Part shown: positions 46,201-56,912 of the stretch, piece after piece
Numbering within the stretch: position 1 is the stretch's first letter
How the letters are laid out: each line of letters begins with the position of its first letter
Source of the DNA: Anadara kagoshimensis
Lineage: Eukaryota > Mollusca > Bivalvia > Arcoida > Arcidae
Reading direction: 5' to 3'
DNA length: 64,000 bases
Assembly (NCBI GenBank): GCA_021292105.1
Contig: CM037874.1
Span: 25,284,583 to 25,348,582 of the forward strand
Made by a program: the position numbers and the translations under genes
The notes under the pieces: model-generated
What the model saw: only the letters and a program-made list of their open reading frames with translations
Database searches by the model: none
What the model was told of the DNA's origin: nothing

Positions 46201-48422
46201 TCCATCACCACGATTAATGATCAGGGATTATGGTGGAACAAAATACTACGCACAGAGTCTGGTGAAGAATGCTGATGGCAAAGCAACAAAAGATGGTAGG
46301 TTATGGGAGTATGGTTGAAAATTGTTTTTCACTAATGACTGAAGTCAAAGATTTTTCCTTATATTGATAAAGTCAGATTTTGAATGATTGAGTAAATTCA
46401 AATACTTAAAGAAAACCACCAATACTTGACAAGTGAACTGATTACCATTATCTTTGTCACACTGGAATATGCTGGGTCAAAGAGTGACTTGAACATAGAG
46501 GCATTATGATTAATAGGCCAATGTGTTGGCCCAATATCATATGTATTACTGTCATATTGTGTCCTACTAAACAAAACCAAAACAACAAAATTTATTCCTA
46601 TGTAAGACTTAAAATTCCCCCCAAATGAAGTGGGGAAACATATAGCATTTACTCATTTTCTTCTGTCACTTTTCATGAGAAACTATTTAGCTAATCTGTA
46701 GGACACTTCGCAGGAGCGAAATCTGGATGAAGTAGATGTTGCATTGGCTATTTGTAATTTGATCATGCATATGGTTTGAGATTTCCAAGTTGGTATTCAT
46801 TTTGGCAGACACTTTTTAAACAACATTCTATTTCTGTTATAATTTGTTTATTTGATATATTTTGTAGGAACTATCCTTCATACAGTGACCTTACTACCTT
46901 TAACCATGTTTTGTGAACATTTGTATATTTGATATATTTTGTAGGGACTATCCTGCATACAGTGACCTTACTACCTTTAACCATGTTTGATGAACATTTG
47001 TATATTTGATATCTTTTGTAGGGACTATCCTTCATACAGTGACCTTACTACCTTTAACCATGTTTGATGAACATTTGTATATTTGATATATTTTGTAGGG
47101 ACTATCCTGCATACAGTGACCTTACTACCTTTAACCATGTTTGATGAACATTTGTATATTTGATATATTTTGTAGGGACTATCCTGCATACAGTGACCTT
47201 ACTACCTTTAACCATGTTTGATGAACATTTGTATATTTGATATATTTTGTAGGGACTATCCTGCATACAGTGACCTTACTACCTTTAACCATGTTTGATG
47301 AACATTTGTATATTTGATATATTTTGTAGGGACTATCCTGCATACAGTGACCTTACTACCTTTAACCATGTTTGATGAACATTTGTATATTTGATATCTT
47401 TTGTAGGGACTATCCTTCATACAGTGACCTTACTACCTTTAACCATGTTTGATGAACATTTGTATATTTGATATCTTTTGTAGGGACTATCCTTCATACA
47501 GTGACCTTACTACCTTTAACCATGTTTGATGAACATTTGTATATTTGATATCTTTTGTAGGGACTATCCTTCATACAGTGACCTTACTACCTTTAACCAT
47601 GTTTGATGAACATTTGTATATTTGATATCTTTTGTAGGGACTATCCTGCATACAGTGACCTTACTACCTTTAACCATGTTTGATGAACATTTGTATATTT
47701 GATATCTTTTGTAGGGACTATCCTGCATACAGTGACCTTACTACCTTTAACCATGTTTGATGAACATTTGTATATTTGATATATTTTGTAGGGACTATCC
47801 TGCATACAGTGACCTTACTACCTTTAACCATGTTTGGTTAACATTTGTATATTTGATATATTTTGTAGGGACTATTCTTCATACAGTGACCTTACTACCT
47901 TTAACCATGTTTGGTGAACTTGATACTAACCTTATCAGCAAGGCTTTCGGAACAGCTAAAAGTAATAATGGAGTATTACAACGAGTGGGAAATGGAAAAG
48001 CTCTGGCACAGTTTGCCTATGTGGGCAATGTTGCCTTCGCATTTATTTGTGCATTAAAATCTCTTATTGCAGGATCTGATATTGGGGGTCAGTTCTTTTT
48101 TATCTCTGATGACACACCCCCACAAAACACGGCAGAATTTTTACAACCATATCTGAAATTACACAACTATAAAGTCTCTAGAATATCCGTGCCAGCATTT
48201 TTCGTTTATTTTTTTATCGCCCTTATTCAGGTATTTTTATACATTTTGTCACCTGTAAAGCGTGTCAGTATGTCGGTCAGTCTGTCCGCCGTAATTTTTC
48301 TAAATCGGACATTCTATGTTAGTTATGATAAAGCCAGGACATTATTATCATACTTTCCAATTTATACCCCTGTAGAAGCGGAACAAATGTCTTCACGATA
48401 TTACGCAACTTGTAAATTTTAA
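43237..48422 (+). CDS. HSD3B-like: 3-beta-hydroxysteroid dehydrogenase/isomerase family protein, paralogue B (4 exons)
   Basis: Exons: 43237-43375, 44336-44500, 46077-46295 and 47869-48422, all phase 1; they encode 358 aa. Exon lengths of 139/165/219/554 match paralogue A (136/165/216/557), so the two are tandem duplicates. Seen: TGGSGFLG at residues 10-17, Asp38 at the NAD-preference position, Ser123, catalytic Tyr153-x3-Lys157 (YGGTK), MFGELD at about 188-193, and a hydrophobic segment at about 283-303. The LRP of paralogue A is LLP here. Intron 3 ends in fourteen tandem copies of its own acceptor region, and only the last (AG at 47867-47868) opens the full exon 4. The final coding tail is repeated downstream at 48511-48567. 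A TATATATA run at 43169-43176 could be a TATA box or part of a 5'-UTR acceptor. AATAAA at 49131-49136 is a plausible poly(A) signal. Function is inferred as for paralogue A; divergence around the active site may mean a different substrate. Confidence 0.88.
43452..43652. mobile_element. MITE, 'GGGGTTCGCCGCTGTACC' family copy e (intron 1 of paralogue B)
   Basis: AATGGGGTTCGCCGCTGTACC at the left and TGGTACAGCAGCGAACCCCA in inverse at the right, 201 bp overall, with inverted arms of about 50 bp. Open frames on both strands arise from the palindrome. Confidence 0.85.
44523..44870 (+). mobile_element. Full-length SINE-like element (intron 2 of paralogue B)
   Basis: Head GTAGCTCAGTTGGTAGAG with B box GGGTTCAAACCC, body with AAATGAAAATCATGGGGTCC and GACATCTCAATATAAGTGAA, tail CTTGACTTGGTCG, then (AATC)n-type repeats. 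The tRNA-like head starts about 20 bp after the exon 2 donor. Confidence 0.85.
45578..45690 (-). mobile_element. tRNA-like SINE (intron 2 of paralogue B)
   Basis: Minus strand GGTAGCTTAGTCTATAGC and CAGGTTCAATTTCC with the family tail TTACCCTTTCCTGTTA. Confidence 0.6.
46845..47922 (+). repeat. 14 x 77-bp tandem array of the intron 3/exon 4 junction of dehydrogenase paralogue B
   Basis: Each unit contains the intron end (TTTGATATATTTTGTAG or the ATATC variant) and the first ~50 nt of exon 4 (GGACTATCC...ACCATGTTTG). The G of the acceptor AG falls at 46867 and then every 77 bp up to 47868, without a single length slip. The last unit runs into the true exon. Units differ only at a few sites (ATATA/ATATC before the acceptor, CTG/CTT after it), giving blocks of identical neighbours that suggest recent expansion. 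Units 1-12 read into TGA 65 nt after the acceptor, and unit 13 reads TAA earlier. Confidence 0.95.
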
Positions 48423-48424
48423 CT

Positions 48425-48850
48425 GTTGACAATATTATGCAACAAAAATTTGAACCTTCACAATACTACTCGACTTGTAAATTTGAAGTTGTCATCATAT
48501 TATGCAACTTGTTTATACTCCTGCAGAATCTGAACAAATGTCTTCACGATATTACCCAACTTGTTAATTTTAACTGAAAAATATTAAGCAACTTGAAAGT
48601 TCTAACTCTAAACAATATTACACAATTTACAAATTTTAACTCATCATGACTGTATAATGTAACTTAATATTATGCAACTTACAACTTTTAATGCTAAACA
48701 ATATTACACATGTAAACTTTATCTCTTTGCGATATTACACAACTTGTATTTTATAATTCTTCATCATATTAAATTTTAAATCTTCATGATATTATTATGC
48801 AAGTTATGTAAGTTTCAAATCTTCATGATATTACGCAAATTGTTAGTTTT
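48425..48850 (+). repeat. Degenerate repeats derived from the end of dehydrogenase paralogue B exon 4
   Basis: The exon's last codons (…SSRYYATCKF, stop) recur at 48511-48567 as a readable copy, YTPAESEQMSSRYYPTC followed by stop. Another degenerate copy is near 48457. Further units of the type CTTCATGATATTACGCAA continue to about 48850 with decreasing similarity. They lie in the 3' UTR or flank and do not extend the protein. Confidence 0.75.
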
Positions 48851-50575
48851 AACTTTATAAAAGGAATGGCAATATTTTAGAAAGATATTTTTAATCAAAT
48901 TGCCAATTTACAGCAATTTTTTATATATTATGCTATATAAATTTTAAAAATGATGTCTAATCATTAATGTTTTAATGGGATTAATTTTGTTGAGTGTAAT
49001 GATCACTATTAAGCTTACATTGTAACATTACAACGACAAAAACATGAAATTTTGTGAGGAATGTATCATGTCAGTATTACTCTTGGTCAATTTTGTTTCC
49101 CTCAATGATAATCTCATTGAAATAAATATTTCTCTACATTTCTATAGGTAAATAAGTAAACAATTTTCATTGAAAAATGAAACATAGTGTGCCTTTTTCA
49201 CAATCATATATTTTGTAAATTAGATTAGAGCCTGAAATGATATTAGAATTTATTTTCATTCATTATTGTGATAATGCCAAATACTGTAAATATACTTAAT
49301 TTCATGGGTTCAAAAGTTTGTGGTTTTGTAATTTCCTACCTTTTTCACCGGTATTAATATTCATGGATTTATAAAACTGACTATTAGATCTAGAGTATGT
49401 GTTATTTTACACATGGTACAAATTTTCACAGAAAATTTTAAACTGTGAAATATGCGAAAATTAGTTCACCACGGATAAAACTACTGGTACACTTACAGTA
49501 ATGTGATGGATTATGTCTTGTTGCACTTAATTAGATGTCAAAAAAATGTAAACTATCTTTCTTCTAACAAATCAAATAAACTATCTTGAAACTACTGAAA
49601 TCAATAAAAATTCAAAAATGGCTGTGTAAAATGATCAGAAGTATGTTCTTGTGTTTCTAAGGATTTCGTATTTCTTGTTACTTTTTGTCAATTTTTACAC
49701 ATGTGCATGCTTCAAAGAATTGTGATATGACACATGATGTATATACTATACATGCCAAAACTAGATCTGAAAAAGTTCTTTAATATAAAACCTATTTTGT
49801 TAATTTTTGTCCTTAAACAGGACCTGAAATTTGTTGGTAAAATTTGTGAAGACTTTATTTGAGTAATGTGTTACTGTAAATCAGAAAAAAAATTTAGCAT
49901 TTGTCTTATTTTCTTGTAAGTTTGCAAGAGTACAATATGCAGAAATAAAGCTTTTACAAATATTCTATTTTGATATAATTCACTTGCATTTGTACTGACC
50001 ATCATCAGACAACACAAAATTAAAGTACCGGTATGTGAATATCTTGAAATGGCAATTCTCATAAAAATTAACTGACACATGAAAATGTTTCATTTTAGAG
50101 TATGTAGATTTTGAGATTACATTTTTATAAGCATAATTACTCCCTTTTTGTTATGTGACTTTTTTAATATACCGCGTATACAAAATGTGTGGTTGAACCG
50201 TCTTAGAATTTTGAGTTTATTTTGATGTTTACAGAATTTGTTGTTATTTGTTATTTTTTACATGGTTCTTATTGTAACTTTGTGTATTACGTGAAAGTGT
50301 ATATTGTTGAGTAGTGTTGAGATTGTATTAAGAATTAAGTACAGTTTTATGTAAAATTCCATTTGTTGCCATAGTTGAAAAACAGGGTACAGGGTAAAAA
50401 ATGTTTCCTTAAACCAGAGATTTTTTAAAAAAAAAAACATATTTTAAAATTTTTGATATGATTTTCTACATTTTACCTTCATATTGCACGTGTTTTAAAA
50501 ATCAGTATTTATTATCATTGTAGAATTTGTTATATTGTTGATATGATACATGTAATAGAAAAGTGTTTTTTGTTT
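48851..50575. other. 3' flank of paralogue B
   Basis: Probably the end of the 3' UTR then intergenic AT-rich DNA. No exon recognised. Confidence 0.45.
49131..49136 (+). terminator. Candidate poly(A) signal of dehydrogenase paralogue B
   Basis: First AATAAA I noticed downstream of the stop at 48422, about 0.7 kb away. Other AATAAA-like runs occur near 49575 and 49605, so the choice is uncertain. Confidence 0.35.
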
Positions 50576-50579
50576 GGGT

Positions 50580-50945
50580 CCTCTCGTGCCCAGTAATCTA
50601 AAGCACATGCTTACACAGGTTCAAATCTCGCTTAAGGCATATCCAAGTGTGAGAAAGCTTATCAGTTAGCTTGCCAAAGATCCATGGTTTATCTGGGCAC
50701 TCCTGTTTTCTCCACCATCCCTAAACCAACCAACTGGATACAAGTGGAAGAATTATGGGATGTAAATCTCCATTACTTTAAAAGATCTTTGGTTTATCTG
50801 GGCACTCCTGTTTTCTCCACCATCCCTAAACCAACCAACTGGATACAAGTGGAATAATACTGACATGGACATTGCTATACTCCATTATTATTACTCCTGT
50901 CTCGATATAAGTGAAAGAATCTTAACTTAGGTTTAAAACTCTATT
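50580..50945 (+). mobile_element. SINE-like element with internal duplication
   Basis: It has a tRNA-like start (CCAGTAATCTAAAGC, GGTTCAAATCTCGC) and a SINE-type tail (TCTCGATATAAGTGAAAG). The middle TGGTTTATCTGGGCACTCCT block with CCACCATCCCTAAACCAACC is repeated, at about 50685 and 50791. Confidence 0.6.
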
Positions 50946-52790
50946 ACTAAACTCCACTCTCCACAGTCTGCGTCTGCCAGAATGTCCTGTACAGTTCCAG
51001 GAATGAGGGTGTACATATTATACATATATATATATACATACAAATTTTATTTGAATTTGATACAGCTGTTTACATATATATAGACTGTTATTGTTTACAT
51101 TAACCATATCTATTGACATTGTTAATACATGTAAATTTTTACTACGAGTGAGATTGATCAATTTGTATGACACCCTTGTAATTATTAGATAGGGTTTTGT
51201 GCATCTACCATGCAATAGATACATATACGGTAAAACTTCATTTTTATGCCTATGATAACGTTGTTACCTTGCTTATTCCCCTAGTATTGTAAAGCCACAA
51301 AGTCCTTTTTTATGTTTTTCTTTTTTTCTCCCTTAATTATTGTCAAGGCCCTTCATAATGCAAAAATCAGACAGAATAAATTGTAGTTATGAATTGATGT
51401 TTTACCATAGTGTGATAGTGATTAAACATTCATGTTCCATTTTAAAAAAAAACCATTATATATTGATAAAAATAAGTCCTTAGAGTTAGATTCAAACTTA
51501 TAACCATTAATTTCAAAACCCAGTGAAAGTGCCACTTGACCAAGCCAAAATTTATAGGTTTTTTGCACTAAATAATTTTGTTTCAAATACAAGCTTACCC
51601 CTGGTTTTTGTGGACCAATAGGGGACCAAAATGTCATTCAAATCAATATGATATTTATTGATGATTTTATGTTTTATAAACAATGATTCAGCAGGGTCTG
51701 GTTGCTCAAAGTTTCCTTAGCTTCAAAATTTAAATGATGCTGAAAAAACAACAATATATTGATAAAAATAGGTCGTTCACAATCTGATTTAAGTGTTTAC
51801 AATGAGTCTTGTTTTATAAATCTCTTCTTTCAGATTGTGGATGACCTAATATAGTGTTGCTTATTGTTTATGAAAAGTTTTGAGGAAAAATAAAGAAAAA
51901 TGGGGAGCAATACAAAAAATGCAAAATTTTACTAACCATTATGTTAAGGTTATAAAGCTTCAAACAACCATGCCCAGGCATAGAGATTATCTCCACAACG
52001 ACCAATATTTAAATTCTACTTATGTTTACCTTATTGTTGCATAATATCAAGATATTTTACCAAATTATCTGGTTTTTATCTATAAACATAATACTTTTAA
52101 TGAAGTGCAAAAAGATTTTTTTATAGATCATTCATAATAATTTGAAATTCATTATCTTTTAATGTTAAACCTTATTTAACTTACTCATTATAAACTTATA
52201 TACACCATCGTGTTTTACTTGTAAAATGTAAAAAAAAAAGTAAAAATGTTAAATGTAAGTTACATGTATATATATTACTTGCATAATTTTGTTACTTTTG
52301 ATAAGTGTGAATTATTTTAAATTTACAATGGAATCTGTGACAACGAAACCATGTTCATTTTCTGCCATTTACTGCATTCACTTTAATATGAATATCAGAA
52401 TTGTTCTTAAGAAACCGATGTTTAATTGAAAATGAGCTAATAGGTTGCAGGTTTATAAAAATGAAATTACTTCTGTTTTACAGAATTTATTTAAGAAACA
52501 ATACTCTCTTGTTGCATGTTTATTTTTTATTAAGTATACTGTTATATGTTAGTAATTAAATGTTTGTTAATTTTGATATGATATATATGCATGTTGTATA
52601 CTGGGAATAAAATATGTATCTACAATATCTACATTTTATATACGAAAACAATTAGATTTTGAATATAAATATATATCGGCTTACTGCTCCCGACAAACTT
52701 ATAGAATCGCCCCTCAGCTATAATTGCACAGCATTTAGAAGTTGAACTAGGCACGAAACTGCTTTAGTCCTTTTATTTGGAGTCTTTTGA
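50946..52790. other. Gene-free stretch
   Basis: AT-rich intergenic sequence; short frames only. Confidence 0.5.
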
Positions 52791-52794
52791 GAGC

Positions 52795-52945
52795 CAAATA
52801 CCCCCGCCCCCAACATTTAATGTTTTCCCGCGACCTTTACCTTTCCGATATGACCTTGGTTCAAGGCCGTGACACACCTTTGGACCATGGGGATTATTCA
52901 TGTAAAGTTTTATGAAGCATTGGCTCCTTTTCTATAGTGTTAACT
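52795..52945 (-). repeat. Dispersed repeat, inverted copy of 8200-8450
   Basis: CCCCCAACATTTAATGTTTT, ATGACCTTGGTTCAAGGCC and TTTGGACCATGGGGATTATT are the complement of blocks in the first copy. It falls in the presumed 3' UTR of the small membrane-protein gene. Confidence 0.7.
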
Positions 52946-52973
52946 GCTTTTGCTTAGATAGTAAGTTAATCTA

Positions 52974-53396
52974 TCACATTAGCTGTTGCTGTTGTTTCCC
53001 AATGTTTTGTCTAGTTTTTGTTCTCGTTCTCCTTTGCCAACTCCGATGTCTAAAATGTTTCTGAAGTTGCTGCTTGGGTAACTTTGGTTGTTTTCGTGCC
53101 CTTACATGTGCTTTATTTTTTGCTGCTTGTGTTATATCACCGTTGCTGACACTGAACGTTTTGTTTTGTTCTACACTAATGACGTCAAGAACATTAATCT
53201 TCGAAGTCACATTGACGATTGATTCCAGCCTTGAGCTTGGTTCACGCCAGTGCATTGTATAATCAAAGAATTCATGTTGACCGATTTTTCCTATCAAGCA
53301 CCCGATTACCATGGTAACAATAAAAATGCACAACCATGTTACGGATTTCACCTTCAACATATCCACGGCATTTCCCAGAGGAACATGTAGTAAACG
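52974..53396 (-). CDS. Small predicted type II membrane protein, unknown function
   Basis: I do not recognise this protein. The minus-strand frame from ATG 53360-53358 to the stop at 52974 gives 128 aa. Seen: a short basic N-terminus (MLKVKSV), one hydrophobic segment at about residues 7-26, and a lumenal or extracellular part with two N-glycosylation sequons (NVT at 50, NKT at 66). The last 50 residues are very basic and glutamine-rich. A good acceptor (TTCTTACTTTCAG) ends just before 53396, so the exon would start with about 36 nt of 5' UTR. No convincing donor occurs in the frame, and AATAAA on the minus strand at 52777-52772 lies about 200 nt past the stop, which fits a terminal exon. The topology resembles the N-terminal anchor of Golgi glycosyl- or sulfotransferases, but no catalytic domain follows. 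It could also be a decayed gene start or a chance ORF. Confidence 0.4.
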   Translation of the reverse strand, partial: RLLHVPLGNAVDMLKVKSVTWLCIFIVTMVIGCLIGKIGQHEFFDYTMHWREPSSRLESIVNVTSKINVLDVISVEQNKTFSVSNGDITQAAKNKAHVRARKQPKLPKQQLQKHFRHRSWQRRTRTKTRQNIGKQQQQLM

Positions 53397-53460
53397 CTGA
53401 AAGTAAGAATATAGACACTTTACCATGAACATATATTGATCAGAAACATTTAAACATGAC

Positions 53461-54526
53461 TAATTGAAATCTTACAACATAGGGGCCTGTTTTACTTTTG
53501 AACAAATTGCATATCATTTCACCGCATAGCACGAGATATGTTCATCTTGACACCTACAAAAACACACTCCCACTGAATTACCATTTTGTAGTGTAACCGT
53601 CTGAAGTCCAGAGTAGAGTAATGGTGTTTTAGACCAGAGACAAGATGTTTAAACGTATAGAAATGGAGTGCCCGGAGAAAAACGCTGAAGTTTCTCACAC
53701 TAAGATCATGGCGATGAGCGACAAATGACTTTGAGTATGATCACCCGACCTGAGGACCCGTCTAATGTATTTGTGCTTTATCGTATTTCTTATTTAATCC
53801 GTGTTGTTGTGTGTGCTTGAATACTCTGGCTATTTCAATGTCATTATGTTGTTGGTATGGTAAATATAACCAAACATCTTTGTCTGAAAGTTTAAGTTTT
53901 TAAAAACGAAAAAACTCAACATTTGAAGGACACCACATTTAATAGTACCACTTACCTAAACACATTTTCAATGCTAGGAAACTTGTTCTACATGTATGTT
54001 TTCAAACGAAATTATCAGGTACGTCTTAAAATCTCTACAAGATGGGCAAAAATAAAAATATCATTACCTAAAGTCTCCAAAGACGCCGCCCTATTTGGAA
54101 ATTATACACTTAACTTCAAAATAAATTTAACTTCCCGACATTGTAATTGAAATATTTATTATTAAGTCCTTGACACACATGCACAGACATAACAAGTTTA
54201 AATGCTAATTTAAATCTTATAACAGTTTAGGTTCAATTCGCAATGATAATACATAGACATGCTTTTAAACAATACCAATTTTGTCAGTCTTGTTTAAAGA
54301 ATCCGAGTCGAATACACAAACATTTACACTCTCTACAATGCTATCATTTAGACGTCAGGAAAAGACTCGAGTTTATCTAAAAAAAATTTCATTCAATATT
54401 TATTAAATGGCAAATTGAACTTTTTATATCTATACAAAACCGGAGTTTTCATTTTAATTAATTTTTACAGTATACGATATGAGCCATTTCCTGTTGTTAC
54501 TTATTATAATTACCTGTTTCTGCTTA

Positions 54527-54571
<45 letters not shown>

Positions 54572-56720
54572 TTGGCATACACAAAGGGTATTATACCAGC
54601 TATTAAGGATATAGGAATTGGTGGAAGTTGGAATAAAGAAAAAGTTATAAATTCATAATAGAAGAATGAAAATTTTAAAATGAAATAAATGTATGTACTT
54701 GACTACAACCAACGCAACCAAGGACACGACACAATGCAATGATAGGGTACATTATCTGTCGACTGGTGATCAACTACTCTGCCTCACAAGTGAAGTAGGA
54801 GTATTGGTTTTGTTACTTTCTTATCATTCTTTTTTCACTTTTATTTCTTTCGCTCTGGCTCTTTTCCGGAACATTTATCTTCTAGTCGGAGATATTCGAA
54901 GACGATAAGGAATGGTTGCAGTTGACTTTTGCTGTTTTTGTATTTAGACAAGGATCCATTTTGTCTATTTTGGTCCAAGTTTTCAACCCGGTTGGTTTTC
55001 GTTTGGTGAACAAAGTAATGACGGCACACTGTTATATTCATAATGTATTTTGTATAATTGCCATTCAGATTGCGAAGATAAACATGACCACATTCCTGGG
55101 GGTTTGTAGACTTGAGCTACGTTCAGCATATGTTGTAGCTTCATGATTGAAAAATACAGTAAAGTTTAATACATGTACACAGGTAATCTTACGAAAAGTA
55201 GAATCGCGACTGAGAGATGGGAAGGTTTTGGTTGAAAAACTGAAATTATAGTAGCTGTCGAAAAGCTATCTACATATAGCTTACGACTTTGCACAAATTT
55301 GTGAGCTATGGGTTACTTTCGACAGAATGTTACTAACTGTAATTTGTGTATTTCATTTGTTATCAAAGTTAATAATTTTGCAGGAGCTTTATATTCAATT
55401 TGTTTTTGACTTGAATGTAATATGAGAGCCATTGTCTGCTGAATGTTGCGTTAAAAAGTTCATAGTTATTGGTGTTTCAGAAATGTGAACACCACAAAAT
55501 TCTTTTAAGTGAAAGTAAAAACAAAAACTGACAAAGAGGAGTCAGTCCATTACAAGGTCAACTGATATATATCGAACTTATGCAAAGGTTATCATACCAG
55601 TGTCATAAAACATACATATATAGATGGTCATTATTATGTATACATATATACACATTATATATATAGCGTGATATAATGATATACGTCTGTACCTTGTGTT
55701 GGTCACACTTATATCATCTTGCACCAAGTACCACTTTATTTAATTGTGGTGACCTCACGAACGAATTCAATTCTGTTCATCTTGACCACAGAATATTTTA
55801 CGGAAATATTCAGAAATGTATACTTTGTATAAATTATTTTTCTCATGTAGCTGTTTCGCCTTTAACCTCTAACGCAAGGTCTGGTCATTTTCATAATAAC
55901 AAAGTAGTTGCTTTTTGCAATGTACTTTTTTTTAGAAAAAATTATCATTAAATTCTTAAATGCATTCAAATTTGATATAAACATGTATGTATATGACAGT
56001 TTCAATAAAACTGACGGTATTGAACCATTCGAATTACAGGTACATTTAACTTTCAAATTCACATTGCACCATTTTATGTCCTATTGGTTAAGTGTTAAAT
56101 CACTGGCGTATCTTAAGAAATGAAACACAAACATAAAGGTCTATGTCCAAATCACAATGCCATTAGTAAAACAAAAACTTCGAAATGTCAAACACGCGAA
56201 TTTCACCAGGGAAATGAGACCGAGTGTTCCATTTTTGTACCTACATCAGCCACGTGTGAAATCAAAATTTGGAATGAAATACAACTATGGGACGACGGAC
56301 AATAAGTTAGGCCTTCCGAAAAATGAACTCAACAGAACAAAACTATGCATTTTACTAGTTTTTAGTTGTAAGTTATATTGTACTGACAATGTAAAATATT
56401 GTCAAGCTCTGTATCAAATATTTATCTTAACTGAACTTCAAATGATAAATGCGCATTTTCTTAATATTACTAAAAAAAAAAAAAAAAGAAAAATACATTT
56501 TGCCTACTATATGGAGTGTTTTTAGTCTGTTTGTACGTCATATTTACATGGAATATATATTGACATATAACTAGTAATTCTGATTACCATGGCAATAAAA
56601 TCGGACATGTTACACACGTCAATCGACACCTTATTCTATTTAATGCCCAATCCTGACATATAACAGACTTCCATGTATTGGCTATCACCTTGAACCAGAT
56701 CGATACCCAATCATTATTGA
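53461..56720. other. Intergenic region between divergent genes
   Basis: It holds an (AC)n(AG)n microsatellite at about 54528-54570 and the dispersed repeat at 56122-56240. Several short open frames exist (for example 54841-55041 minus) but show no recognisable domain or splice context. As the genes point away from each other, promoters of both may lie here. Confidence 0.45.
56122..56240 (+). repeat. Dispersed repeat 'CAAAGCAAAAACTTTGAA' family, copy 4
   Basis: Contains ACACAAACATAAAGGTC, TGTCCAAATCACAATGCC, AAACAAAAACTTCGAAATG and CACCAGGGAAATGAGACCG. The overlapping 122-codon frame is not convincing as a gene. Confidence 0.55.
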
Positions 56721-56721
56721 T

Positions 56722-56728
56722 TATATAT
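56722..56728 (+). promoter_or_regulatory. Candidate TATA box of the VWA/chitin-binding gene
   Basis: TATATAT sits about 70 bases before the start codon, so transcription would begin near 56750. AT-rich background makes chance occurrence likely; position is the only support. Confidence 0.35.
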
Positions 56729-56796
56729 TTAGATCTGTGTATTGGTATCGATCTACTGGTTATTATTCAGAAACTTTGTGAAAGTGATACACAACA

Positions 56797-56869
56797 ATGT
56801 GGTACGGCGGAACTTTGACTTGTGTCTCTCTTTTCTGTTTTATTTTAGGAGTTCTATCGCAAGGTAACT

Positions 56870-56912
<43 letters not shown>

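Noticed and set aside
46845-47922. CRISPR-like regular repeat array
   Set aside because: Units are contiguous with no unique spacers, the genome is eukaryotic and the unit is the gene's own intron/exon junction.
54841-55146. Overlapping short ORFs on both strands near 55 kb as an upstream exon of the small membrane-protein gene
   Set aside because: No consistent splice sites or recognisable domain; composition looks like random open frame.
56157-56525. Plus-strand ORF of 122 codons
   Set aside because: The first third is dispersed repeat sequence and the end is an A-rich run; no domain recognised.
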